This document shows positions 1-7,323 of a DNA stretch of 14,383 nt, piece after piece. Source of the DNA: an uncultured Blautia sp. (GTDB lineage: Bacteria; Bacillota; Clostridia; Lachnospirales; Lachnospiraceae); contig NZ_CALFLA010000097.1 of the NCBI RefSeq assembly GCF_937880195.1, positions 1-14,383 on the forward strand. Reading direction: 5' to 3'. The notes beneath the pieces are model-generated. The model saw only the letters and a list, made by a program, of their open reading frames with translations. It was not told the origin of the DNA and ran no database searches. Made by a program: the position numbers and the translations under genes. Positions within the stretch are counted from its first letter, which is position 1; each line of letters starts with the position of its first letter.

Positions 1-50
1 TATCTGCTTTTATTTGTGATAACCTTAGGGCTATGATTTTTAGTCCTCAA

Positions 51-89
51 ATTACATATTGACATCATAGGTTTATAATGATACCATAG
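51..89 (+). promoter_or_regulatory. Probable mnmA promoter
   Basis: Two overlapping sigma-A-type readings are possible. One pairs ATTACA (51-56) with a perfect TATAAT (74-79), spacer 17. The other pairs a perfect TTGACA (59-64) with TACCAT (82-87), spacer 17. A 7-bp inverted repeat, CTATGAT (31-37) and ATCATAG (64-70), brackets the -35 area and could be an operator. A small hairpin, CAGGGG (102-107) with CCCCTG (112-117), lies in the leader. Which promoter is used cannot be decided from sequence. Confidence 0.55.
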
Positions 90-149
90 CGTCAGCAAAC
101 ACAGGGGAAGTCCCCTGCTAACCTGATTTCTACGAATAGGAGAATTTCC

Positions 150-1235
150 ATGAAGAAAAAAGCCATCATTGCCATGAGCGGCGGCGTGGATTCCAGTGTG
201 GCAGCTTATCTGATGCTCCAGAAAGGCTATGACTGCGCAGGAGCCACAATGAAGCTTTATGATAAACCCCAGTGCAGCCAGCCGGGAGAAAAGGCCTGCT
301 GTACTCCTTCCGATACAGAAGACGCCCGGAACGTTGCCTCGCGTCTCGGTATGCTCTTTTATGTATTTCCCATGCAGGAAGAATTCCGCAGACAGGTCAT
401 TGATAAATTCACTGCAACCTATCTGAACGGAGGAACTCCCAATCCCTGCATTGACTGCAACCGTTTCCTGAAATTCAACGCTCTTCTTGAAAAAGCCAGA
501 GAGCTTGGCATGGACTACATTGTCAGCGGTCACTATGCACGAATTAAACAGGATCCTGATACAGGACGATTTCTCCTGAAAAAAGGACTGGATCACACAA
601 AAGATCAAAGCTATGTCCTCTATTCCATGACCCAGGATCAGCTTGCCCACACAATTTTCCCCCTTGGCTCTTACTCGAAATCAGAAATACGTAAGATTGC
701 CCAGGAACAGGGCTTTATCAACGCAGACAAACCTGACAGCCAGGACATCTGTTTTGTGCCGGACGGAGATTATGCTTCTTTTATCCAATCCTATACTGGA
801 AATACTCCTCAGCCAGGAGATTTTGTAGACAAAGAGGGGCATGTTCTCGGTAAGCATAAAGGGCACATCCATTATACCATCGGCCAGCGCCGGGGACTTG
901 GAATTTCTGCTCCCCAGTCCCTTTATGTATGCTCCAAATCTCTGAAAGACAATCAGGTAGTTCTGGGCCTTCCAGAAGATCTTATGTCTGATTCCTGCCT
1001 GGTTGGAGATATTAACCTTATCTCCTGGGATCGTCTTGACCATCCCGTACAGTGTAAGGTAAAAACCCGCTACCGCCAGCCGGAACAGCCCGCCACTATT
1101 GAACAAATCGACGACGACCGAATCCGCGTTACATTCCAGGAGCCTCAAAGAGCTGTTACCCCTGGACAGGCGGCTGTCTTCTATGATGGAGATACTGTAC
1201 TTGGCGGAGGAACCATACTGGCAGAAAACGCCTGA
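150..1235 (+). CDS. mnmA: tRNA-specific 2-thiouridylase MnmA
   Basis: This cytoplasmic enzyme adenylates and thiolates U34 in the anticodons of Lys, Glu and Gln tRNAs, using persulfide sulfur from a cysteine desulfurase. The N-terminal PP-loop SGGVDSS is at residues 10-16. The two catalytic cysteines are in NPCIDCN (Cys103, with an extra Cys100 forming CxxC) and DSQDICFV (Cys201). The C-terminal part has the usual beta-barrel region ending near the GQAAVFYDGD segment. Its 361 residues are normal for the family. The start is supported by AGGAGA at 138-143, seven bases before ATG. No iscS-like gene is beside it in this window. It stands alone on the + strand and ends at a terminator shared with the convergent MATE gene. 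The CxxC could allow an Fe-S cluster as proposed for some thiouridylases; that part is inference. Confidence 0.96.
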   Translation: MKKKAIIAMSGGVDSSVAAYLMLQKGYDCAGATMKLYDKPQCSQPGEKACCTPSDTEDARNVASRLGMLFYVFPMQEEFRRQVIDKFTATYLNGGTPNPCIDCNRFLKFNALLEKARELGMDYIVSGHYARIKQDPDTGRFLLKKGLDHTKDQSYVLYSMTQDQLAHTIFPLGSYSKSEIRKIAQEQGFINADKPDSQDICFVPDGDYASFIQSYTGNTPQPGDFVDKEGHVLGKHKGHIHYTIGQRRGLGISAPQSLYVCSKSLKDNQVVLGLPEDLMSDSCLVGDINLISWDRLDHPVQCKVKTRYRQPEQPATIEQIDDDRIRVTFQEPQRAVTPGQAAVFYDGDTVLGGGTILAENA

Positions 1236-1264
1236 GCAAACTTTATAAATTACTTTCCTTTTAC

Positions 1265-1313
1265 AAAAAACTCAGATTCCGGGAACTGTATTTTCCTGAA
1301 ATCTGAGTTTTTT
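1265..1313. terminator. Bidirectional intrinsic terminator between mnmA and the MATE gene
   Basis: A perfect 14-bp inverted repeat (1265-1278 with 1300-1313) has six A's at one end and six T's at the other, so it reads as a stem plus U-tract on both strands. The inner bases 1280-1285 and 1293-1298 also pair, with one G-U, giving a nearly continuous helix. It ends mnmA on the + strand. For the MATE gene on the - strand it follows the stop codon by about 35 bases. Confidence 0.93.
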
Positions 1314-1349
1314 ATTCTTTCTATAGATTTATTACAATCAGCTTATCAT

Positions 1350-2723
1350 TTACTGATCTGCATTCTTCATCTGTGCCAATGCCTTTCTGAACTGGACGAA
1401 AAACAGAATTGCCGTAAAAGTAATTGCCAGTGTGTCTGCAACAGGTTCTGCCATATAAACAGCCTTTGCTTTATCTGCTGTAAAAACTGCAGGCATAATA
1501 TAGATCAGAGGAATCAGCAGTACAAATTTACGCATAACTGCAACAAGAATCGAAGCCTTTGCATTTCCCAATGCGCCGAAAGTAATCTGACATGCCATCT
1601 GGATTCCAAAAAGACACACAACCGCCATATAAATCCTCAGAGCATTTTTTGTAAACATAGCCAGCGCCGCGTCTGTTGTAAACATTCCCACAAAAATCTG
1701 TGGAAACAGCATGACGATGCCCCAGAATAACACAGCATACAGCATACTGCATTTCAAAAGCAGCCAGAACGCCCCTTTGACACGTTCTTTATTTCCCGCG
1801 CCGTAATTATAGCTGATAATGGGCTGCGCCCCCTGCCCCAGTCCCTGCATGGGAAGCATGGCAAACTGCATAACGCTGGTAAGGATGGTCATTGCTCCTA
1901 CTGCAATATCGCCTCCATATTTAAGGAGTGAAGAATTGAAGCAGACAGAGACCACACTTTCACTGGACTGCATAATAAACACTGAAGAACCAAGCGCAAG
2001 ACAAGGAAGTATAATTTCTTTTCTAATGGACATATACTTCTTTTTCAGCTTCAGAATTGTCTTTTTTCCAAACAGGAAGCCCAATACCCATACGCAGGAA
2101 AGAGCCTGAGAAAGAATGGTTGCAAGGGCAGCGCCTCTTACTCCCATTCCAAATCCAAAAATAAAAACCGGATCCAGAATAATATTTGTCACTGCGCCAA
2201 GAAGAACAGAAAGCATCCCTGTTTTTGCAAATCCCTGAGCGGTGATAAACAGATTCATTCCCAGTGTGATCTGTACAAAAATAGTTCCCAGAGCATAAAT
2301 ATTCATATACGAAACCGCATAGTTGATTGTATTTTCACTTGCGCCAAACGCCAGGAGAAGATCTCTGTTCCATATAAGAAGGATGATCGTAAGGACAGCA
2401 GAGATCATAATCTGCGCAGTAAAACAGTTCCCCAGAATTTTTTCAGCGGTGTCGGTATCCTTTTTTCCCATATAAATGGTAGCCCTGGGCGCTCCCCCGT
2501 TTCCAACCAAAGCGGCAAAGGCTGATACGATCATAATGATCGGCATACAGACGCCTACTCCAGTCAGAGCCATAGCCCCGTCTCCTGGAATATGTCCAAT
2601 ATACATACGGTCTACAATGTTGTAAAGCATATTGATAAGTTGAGCTGCCACAGTAGGAAGGGCCAGCTGAAGAAGCAGCTTTCCTATTGGTTCTGTTCCC
2701 AGAAAACTTTTATCTTTATTCAT
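1350..2723 (-). CDS. MATE family efflux transporter
   Basis: Membrane antiporter of the multidrug and toxic compound extrusion family, expected to exchange cationic compounds for sodium or protons. The protein is about 457 residues with about 12 hydrophobic segments in two MatE halves. Family-typical stretches include LALPTVAAQLINMLYNIVDR near the N terminus, GAVTNIILDPVFIFGFGMGV before the middle, and GQGAQPIISYNYGA in the second half. It resembles the MepA-like branch, but the substrate cannot be read from sequence. A farther ATG at 2732 is directly abutted by AAGAAAGG, leaving no room for initiation; that same motif sits nine bases before the ATG at 2723, which I chose. It is monocistronic, with its own promoter/operator upstream and the shared terminator downstream. 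Confidence 0.93.
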   Translation of the reverse strand: MNKDKSFLGTEPIGKLLLQLALPTVAAQLINMLYNIVDRMYIGHIPGDGAMALTGVGVCMPIIMIVSAFAALVGNGGAPRATIYMGKKDTDTAEKILGNCFTAQIMISAVLTIILLIWNRDLLLAFGASENTINYAVSYMNIYALGTIFVQITLGMNLFITAQGFAKTGMLSVLLGAVTNIILDPVFIFGFGMGVRGAALATILSQALSCVWVLGFLFGKKTILKLKKKYMSIRKEIILPCLALGSSVFIMQSSESVVSVCFNSSLLKYGGDIAVGAMTILTSVMQFAMLPMQGLGQGAQPIISYNYGAGNKERVKGAFWLLLKCSMLYAVLFWGIVMLFPQIFVGMFTTDAALAMFTKNALRIYMAVVCLFGIQMACQITFGALGNAKASILVAVMRKFVLLIPLIYIMPAVFTADKAKAVYMAEPVADTLAITFTAILFFVQFRKALAQMKNADQ

Positions 2724-2767
2724 CTGAAGCATCCTTTCTTTTTCAGTTTTCTTATTACTTCCCTTGA

Positions 2768-2809
2768 TATACTGGTGAACAGTATAGCTCAGAATCTATT
2801 TTTTTACAA
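2768..2809 (-). promoter_or_regulatory. MATE gene promoter with inverted-repeat operator over the -10
   Basis: Read on the - strand, TTGTAA (2804-2809) and TATACT (2781-2786) are separated by 17 bp. The -10 lies inside a perfect inverted repeat, TATACTG (2768-2774), 5-bp spacer, CAGTATA (2780-2786). That spans 19 bp, a size common for dimeric repressors such as MarR, TetR or GntR types. No regulator gene of those types is adjacent, so the binding protein is unknown. Confidence 0.65.
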
Positions 2810-2817
2810 GAATAACA

Positions 2818-2874
2818 AAAACTGTTATATCGACTTTCTACAGATTTCTCTGTTTCCTTCGATATAACAGTTTT
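2818..2874 (-). terminator. Intrinsic terminator of the sugar operon
   Basis: A perfect 16-bp inverted repeat (2818-2833 with 2859-2874) encloses a 25-nt loop that has its own 5-bp hairpin (2840-2844 with 2849-2853). On the - strand it begins a few bases after the hxlB stop and is followed by a T-rich run. It closes the operon just before the MATE promoter. Confidence 0.9.
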
Positions 2875-2879
2875 ATATG

Positions 2880-3440
2880 TTATTCCAGATTGGCGTGAAG
2901 CCGGAACATTTCCTCCTGGGTTTTTCCAAACATGTCCATCAAAATCATAATAACTGCATCATAAACCAGCCAGCTTAACTGTTCAAAAGCATTTCCCATA
3001 GGCTGTACAGATTTCATAGTATCAGCCATATGGCTTTTGGGCGTTGCGCCTGGAATGCAGATGCATGCTTCTGCCATAGAACCAATAGACGCTTCTGGAT
3101 GAATCGTTACCGTAACTACCTTCGCTCCCTTTTCTACTGCTTTTTTCGCCATGACCACCAAACTTCCAGTCTCGCCGGAACCGGAGCCTATCACCAGCAC
3201 GTCTCCTTCCTGAATGGCCGGAGTGGTGGGTTCTCCTACAAAGTATACAGTCATGCCAAGATGCATCAGGCGATTTGCAAAAGCTCTGGCAGCAAAGCCG
3301 GAACGTCCGGCTCCCGCCACAAATATCCGGGAGGAATCTCTGAGCGTCTCTGCAAATCTCACCATTTCTTCCTGAGATATCTGTTTGGCATTTTCTGTCA
3401 GTTCCATGAGAATTGACTGTAAAATATTATCACTCTTCAT
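2880..3440 (-). CDS. hxlB: 6-phospho-3-hexuloisomerase (HxlB/PHI), SIS1
   Basis: Isomerises D-arabino-3-hexulose 6-phosphate and fructose 6-phosphate, the second step of the ribulose monophosphate pathway. The protein is 186 residues, the usual length, with one SIS domain. Hallmarks match what I recall of Bacillus HxlB: GAGRSG at 43-48, GSGSGET at 85-91, a TIHPEASIG segment near 112-120, SVQPMGNAFEQ at 144-154 and the C-terminal HANLE. The start has AGGAGG seven bases upstream. It lies 12 bases after hxlA and is the last gene before the operon terminator. Of the three SIS proteins here it is the only one retaining all family motifs, so it is the best candidate for the true isomerase. Confidence 0.92.
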   Translation of the reverse strand: MKSDNILQSILMELTENAKQISQEEMVRFAETLRDSSRIFVAGAGRSGFAARAFANRLMHLGMTVYFVGEPTTPAIQEGDVLVIGSGSGETGSLVVMAKKAVEKGAKVVTVTIHPEASIGSMAEACICIPGATPKSHMADTMKSVQPMGNAFEQLSWLVYDAVIMILMDMFGKTQEEMFRLHANLE

Positions 3441-3452
3441 TTTTAAACCTCC

Positions 3453-4079
3453 TCAGGGCATCTGTTCGCTGATTGCCTTTGCCGCTGAAACAGGATCTTT
3501 TGCATGACAGATTCCGCCTCCTACGATCAGCACTGCAGGGCGATGAGCTACATACTCTGATACTGTATCTGCCTTAATACCTCCTGCAACAGAAATTTTT
3601 GCTGTTTTGCTACAGGACGCCATCAGTTTAAGATCATCCAATGGAGTAAATCCCAATGCCTGTCTGTCTGTTCCTGTATGTACTGCAAGACCGTGTACCC
3701 CCATCTCCTCCAGTTCACTGATGCGATTTTCCATATCTGTTACGCCAATCATATCTACCACAATTTCTTTTCCATAATTCTCCGCTGCTTCTTTGCATCC
3801 CAGAACAGTAGAATCATCCGTCACGCCCAAAACAGTCACATAGTCTGCGCCTGCCTTAAAGGCCTCTTCTGCTTCATAATAACCTGCGTCCATAATTTTG
3901 AGGTCAGCCAACACCTCTTTTTCTGGAAACAAGCTCTTCATCCTGCGAACAGCTTCCATTCCATATTGATATACAAAAGGAGTTCCAATTTCTATAATGT
4001 CGATTTCCTCTTTTACTTTATTTATCAGAGAAATTGCATCCTCCAGAGAAATATCATCCAATGCAAGTTGTAATTTCAT
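3453..4079 (-). CDS. hxlA: 3-hexulose-6-phosphate synthase (HxlA/HPS)
   Basis: Aldolase of the orotidine-monophosphate-decarboxylase superfamily that condenses formaldehyde with ribulose 5-phosphate, or runs in reverse. The 208-residue protein is a single TIM barrel. Visible motifs are LALD with Asp8, EIGTPF at 30-35, the metal/catalytic DLKIMD at 59-64, VHTGTD at 133-138, and the phosphate-binding AGGIK (165-169) and GGG (187-189). The pattern fits HPS better than 3-keto-L-gulonate-6-phosphate decarboxylase, whose closest relatives sit in ascorbate operons. The start has AGGAGG six bases upstream. The next gene is hxlB, as in classical RuMP operons. In a sugar-uptake operon it may release ribulose 5-phosphate from hexose phosphate, fix formaldehyde made from the substrate, or act on a related 3-ketose phosphate. 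Confidence 0.88.
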   Translation of the reverse strand: MKLQLALDDISLEDAISLINKVKEEIDIIEIGTPFVYQYGMEAVRRMKSLFPEKEVLADLKIMDAGYYEAEEAFKAGADYVTVLGVTDDSTVLGCKEAAENYGKEIVVDMIGVTDMENRISELEEMGVHGLAVHTGTDRQALGFTPLDDLKLMASCSKTAKISVAGGIKADTVSEYVAHRPAVLIVGGGICHAKDPVSAAKAISEQMP

Positions 4080-4095
4080 ATCTGTCCTCCTGTAA

Positions 4096-4662
4096 TCACT
4101 CCAGATTTGCGTGATACTCCCACAGCTGTTCCAGATCCAGATTTCTTTCCCAGATCATCATTAAGGCAGTAATATCGCCAAACAGCAGCAGACTTTGCTC
4201 AAAAAGAGAAGTCATAGGCTGTCCTGATGAAATTTCGTCCGCCTCTTTTGCGCGGCTTTCTACTGGAATCCTTAAAAACAAATCTGAGTTCTCATTCATT
4301 CTGCTGTGGGGATTACTTCCTATATGGATCACCTTTGCGCCGATCTCTTTTGCTTTTTTGGCAATTCCAAGAGGAAACATGGTTTCTCCGCTTCCAGAAC
4401 CAACCACCAGGATATCCTCACTGGTCAGAGCCGGTTCGGTGATCTGTCCCACCACTACCGTATCAAGACCTAAATGAGCATATCGTTTAGCTATTGCCTC
4501 CAGTGAAAGCATCACCCTGCCTACGCCTACAAAGAAAATTCTTTTAGCCTCTGTGATCGCTTTTATATAAGCGCTGATTTTTTCCGGATCAATAGCCTGC
4601 AGCGCCTGTTCACATTCTGACAGTACCAGACTGGCCGCCTTCTTATAAGCTTCCTTTTCCAT
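4096..4662 (-). CDS. SIS-domain sugar-phosphate isomerase, HxlB paralogue (SIS2)
   Basis: A 188-residue single SIS-domain protein clearly related to HxlB by length, GSGSGET at 88-94, the GQPM/LFEQ region at 148-156 and the C-terminal HANLE. It differs where HxlB has GAGRSG: here the segment is GVGRVM (46-51), losing the serine that lines the sugar-phosphate pocket in SIS proteins. It starts three bases after the preceding stop codon, with AGGGGA upstream, so it is translationally close to the epimerase gene. It is likely a sugar-phosphate aldose-ketose isomerase with altered specificity; the substrate is unknown. Sharing an operon with hxlA, hxlB and an epimerase suggests it acts on a phosphorylated intermediate of the imported sugar. 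Confidence 0.8.
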   Translation of the reverse strand: MEKEAYKKAASLVLSECEQALQAIDPEKISAYIKAITEAKRIFFVGVGRVMLSLEAIAKRYAHLGLDTVVVGQITEPALTSEDILVVGSGSGETMFPLGIAKKAKEIGAKVIHIGSNPHSRMNENSDLFLRIPVESRAKEADEISSGQPMTSLFEQSLLLFGDITALMMIWERNLDLEQLWEYHANLE

Positions 4663-4665
4663 GAT

Positions 4666-5343
4666 TTACTTATCCCCTATGATTTGCCGCATTTTTTTCA
4701 TATTTTCCTGTAAAGTTCCTTCTTTTGAAAAAACGCTGGAAGTTCCGGCTACGTAAATATCAGCTCCCGCCTTGTGCATTTTAACAGCATTTTCAAAGCT
4801 GACGTTTCCATCCACCTCTATCAGGATCCTTTCCTGATTCTGTTCTTTTAACATTGCCTTCAGCCGGGAAATTTTTTCCAAGGTAGCCGGAACAAGCTTC
4901 TGTCCGGCAAATCCTGGATTCACTGTCATACAGATTACCAGATCCAGATCCGGCAGAAGATCCTCCAGCATACAAATCGGAGTAGAAGGATTAAGAGCCA
5001 CTCCGGCTCCTACTCCCATATCCCGGATTGTAGCCAAAGCCTTCTGGGGATGATAAGTAGCTTCATAATGAATACTGATAAAATCTTTTTCATCGCAAAA
5101 AGAAAGCTGAGGAATAGTCTGCTCTGGATTCTCGATCATCATATGAATATCCAGAGGTATTGCGGTTATTTTCTTTAAGGCTTTTATAAAATCTACGCTC
5201 AATGTGATATTTGGCACAAAATGATTGTCCATCATATCCACATGAAGGTAATCCACCCCTGCCTCTTCCAGTTTTCGGATATCCCTTTCTGCGTTCATCA
5301 GATCCAAGCACATTAAAGACGGAGAAATAAACCCCTTCCTCAT
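4666..5343 (-). CDS. Ribulose-phosphate 3-epimerase family protein, AlsE-like
   Basis: A 225-residue TIM-barrel epimerase of the Rpe family, inverting carbon 3 of a ketose phosphate. Metal and acid-base residues are in place: Ser9, HVD (His34, Asp36), His67 and VDG (Asp178). Three signatures resemble D-allulose-6-phosphate 3-epimerase (AlsE) rather than ordinary Rpe, as recalled: SPSLMCLDL at the start, NPGFAGQ near 142-148 where Rpe has GFGGQ, and AGTSSVF near 199-205. The usual DGHF loop is DNHF here. The start ATG overlaps the kinase stop as ATGA, with GGAGG upstream, so the two are translationally coupled. The product is either pentulose-5-phosphate or hexulose-6-phosphate epimerase; I lean to the second with modest confidence. 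Confidence 0.88.
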   Translation of the reverse strand: MRKGFISPSLMCLDLMNAERDIRKLEEAGVDYLHVDMMDNHFVPNITLSVDFIKALKKITAIPLDIHMMIENPEQTIPQLSFCDEKDFISIHYEATYHPQKALATIRDMGVGAGVALNPSTPICMLEDLLPDLDLVICMTVNPGFAGQKLVPATLEKISRLKAMLKEQNQERILIEVDGNVSFENAVKMHKAGADIYVAGTSSVFSKEGTLQENMKKMRQIIGDK

Positions 5344-6284
5344 CTTGGAACACCTCCAATCCTTTCAATCAGAAATTCTTCCACCTCTGACTCCTCAGGA
5401 ATAGAAACCTGGGCTCCTTTTCGGGAAACGCAGATCCCTGCCGCCGCATGGGCAAACAGGATCGCGTCTTCTATTTTTACCCCTTTGCAAAGCTGAACTG
5501 CCAGAGCCGCGCCAAAAGTATCTCCTGCTGCAGTAGAGTCCACTGCGTCTACCTGGAAGCATTCAATAAACTTCGCCTCTGAGCCGTTATACAAAAGAGC
5601 GCCTCTTTCACCCAGCTTCAAAATTACATATTTTGGCTCTACCTGTTCATAAAGCCATTTTGCCGCTTTTAACGCGCCTTCATTTGTATCCACGCTGATT
5701 CCTGTGAGAGCTTCTGTCTCTGCCTCATTAGGTGAAATAATATACAGACCCTTCATTCGTTCCAGCGGAATCTTCATTGCCGGTCCTGCATCCAGAAATA
5801 CCGGGATCCCACGCTCTTTTGCAATTTCACAGGTAGCATAGATCGTTTCCAGCGGAATTTCCAGCTGCATTAAAATCATGTCGAACTTTTCGCTGTCCAG
5901 AGCTTTTTTTACATCTTCAATACATACCTTATAATTTGCTCCAATAGAAACATAAGAAACGTATTTTCCGCTTTTATCTAAAAGCATCAGAGCCAGACCT
6001 GTCTGAGCCTCCTCGTCCATTACGATATAGTCTGTGTTTACATTGGCGTTCTGAAGGGATTTTAAAAGCTGTTCTCCATTCTGATCCTTTCCTAAACGAC
6101 CCACAGCCACTACGTCCCCACCCTGGCGGGATGCTGCGACAGCCTGGTTGGAGCCTTTACCGCCTGTGGCATATCCATAGCCTGCACAGATGATAGATTC
6201 CCCATATTTGGGAATAGAATTTGCTCCTTCCACAAAAAGATCCATGTTCATACTTCCCACAACCAGAATCTTTGGTTTCTCCAT
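5340..6284 (-). CDS. rbsK: PfkB-family carbohydrate kinase, ribokinase-like
   Basis: ATP-dependent sugar kinase in the cytoplasm, expected to phosphorylate the sugar delivered by the adjacent ABC transporter. The 314-residue protein shows the ribokinase pattern: GSMNMD at 10-15, PfkB signature 1 GGKGSNQAVAA at 41-51, LMQLEIPLETI near 138-148, and signature 2 DSTAAGDTF at 249-257 with catalytic Asp255. The FAHAAAG and RKGAQVSIP segments near the C terminus also match RbsK. A GTG 11 codons upstream lacks a ribosome site; the ATG at 6284 has GGAGG seven bases before it. It overlaps the epimerase gene by four bases. Ribose is the default substrate by similarity, but the AlsE-like neighbour leaves hexoses such as allose or allulose open. 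Confidence 0.87.
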   Translation of the reverse strand: MEKPKILVVGSMNMDLFVEGANSIPKYGESIICAGYGYATGGKGSNQAVAASRQGGDVVAVGRLGKDQNGEQLLKSLQNANVNTDYIVMDEEAQTGLALMLLDKSGKYVSYVSIGANYKVCIEDVKKALDSEKFDMILMQLEIPLETIYATCEIAKERGIPVFLDAGPAMKIPLERMKGLYIISPNEAETEALTGISVDTNEGALKAAKWLYEQVEPKYVILKLGERGALLYNGSEAKFIECFQVDAVDSTAAGDTFGAALAVQLCKGVKIEDAILFAHAAAGICVSRKGAQVSIPEESEVEEFLIERIGGVPR

Positions 6285-6309
6285 GTCCTGTCCTCCATTT
6301 TTCTGTCTG

Positions 6310-6339
6310 CTGTTCACAGTAATAGCCCTATGTGAACAG
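6310..6339 (-). promoter_or_regulatory. Intra-operon hairpin between permease and kinase genes
   Basis: A perfect 9-bp inverted repeat, CTGTTCACA (6310-6318) and TGTGAACAG (6331-6339), lies 14 bases downstream of the permease stop codon on the - strand. There is no U-tract, so it is not a classical terminator. It could protect or process the mRNA, separating transporter from catabolic gene expression. Near-identical copies of AACAGNAGACAGAAAA (- strand sense) lie on both sides of it. Confidence 0.55.
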
Positions 6340-6353
6340 TTACCCTTTTCTGT

Positions 6354-7322
6354 CTACTGTTTGCTCTGCTTTGTCATACGATGTTTCTCAATATAATAAT
6401 TCATGATCAGAACTCCGATCAGAGCAACTCCCCAGATCAGATCACGGTAGTAGTTGCTGATATTCGGGAACATATTTAAGTAAGAAGAAAGCATCTGCAG
6501 GATGATAACTGCAATCGCAATTCCCGGAACACTTCCGAAACCGCCGTTAGGATTTACTCCTCCAAGTACGGAGATCAAAATAGTCTGCATGGTATAGCTG
6601 CTTCCAAAATCTGCTTTTGCAGAACTGATTCTTGACAGACTGAGGATTCCCGCTACAGCAGAAACAATACCGGACAGGGCATATGCTCGTATAATAACAG
6701 AAACATTATTAATACCTGCAAATTTCGCCGCTTTCTCATTTGTTCCTACCAGATGAACTCTCTCGCCAAATTTTGTTTTGGACATGATCAAAGATACTGC
6801 TATCACAACCAAAAGGAATACCAGAAATGGAAGCGGGATTCCCAGTAATGTCTTTGAGGCAAAACTGCTGAATTCTCTTGGTACGCCGCTGACTGTACTT
6901 CCGTTAGAGCATACAATAGCGATACCCATAAATAACTGGTAAGTTCCAAGGGTAGCCAGCATAGCCGGAATCTTTAATACAGAAATCAGAAAACCGTTAA
7001 ATGCGCCACAAAGAGTTCCTACAACCAATGCCAGTAAAATTGCTACAGGAATACTCATTCCCATATTTTTCATTCCCATTCCGGCAAGGATTCCGCACAG
7101 ATTGGCAATATATACTGTAGAAAGGTCGATTCCTCCTGCGATCATGGTAACGCCTACGCCAATGGACATGAGACCATATTCACTTAATGTCTTTGCCATA
7201 GACTGGAAATTACCGAGATTCACAAAACGAGTACCGGTAGTCACCCCGGAGACCACTGTTACAATAGCCAGGATGGCAAGCAGACGTATAATATTTCCAT
7301 CAATTTTCTTTACTTTATTCAT
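6354..7322 (-). CDS. Sugar ABC transporter permease, RbsC/LsrD-type (second of pair)
   Basis: A 322-residue integral membrane protein of the BPD_transp_2 (ribose/AI-2/rhamnose) permease family with about 8-10 hydrophobic helices. The conserved GGIDLS motif is present in the segment VTMIAGGIDLS, about residues 59-69. The cytoplasmic coupling loop GERVHLVGTNEKAAKFAGI lies in the second half. It would pair with the permease encoded just upstream to form the channel. Its ATG is one base after the stop of that gene, with AAAGGAGG inside the upstream coding end, so the two are tightly coupled. Two different permeases, rather than a homodimer, is the arrangement of Lsr and rhamnose importers. Confidence 0.92.
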   Translation of the reverse strand: MNKVKKIDGNIIRLLAILAIVTVVSGVTTGTRFVNLGNFQSMAKTLSEYGLMSIGVGVTMIAGGIDLSTVYIANLCGILAGMGMKNMGMSIPVAILLALVVGTLCGAFNGFLISVLKIPAMLATLGTYQLFMGIAIVCSNGSTVSGVPREFSSFASKTLLGIPLPFLVFLLVVIAVSLIMSKTKFGERVHLVGTNEKAAKFAGINNVSVIIRAYALSGIVSAVAGILSLSRISSAKADFGSSYTMQTILISVLGGVNPNGGFGSVPGIAIAVIILQMLSSYLNMFPNISNYYRDLIWGVALIGVLIMNYYIEKHRMTKQSKQ

Positions 7323-7323
7323 T

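Noticed and set aside
681..1148. 155-codon open frame on the - strand inside mnmA
   Set aside because: It is fully antisense to a gene with intact catalytic motifs, has no ribosome site and no recognisable domain.
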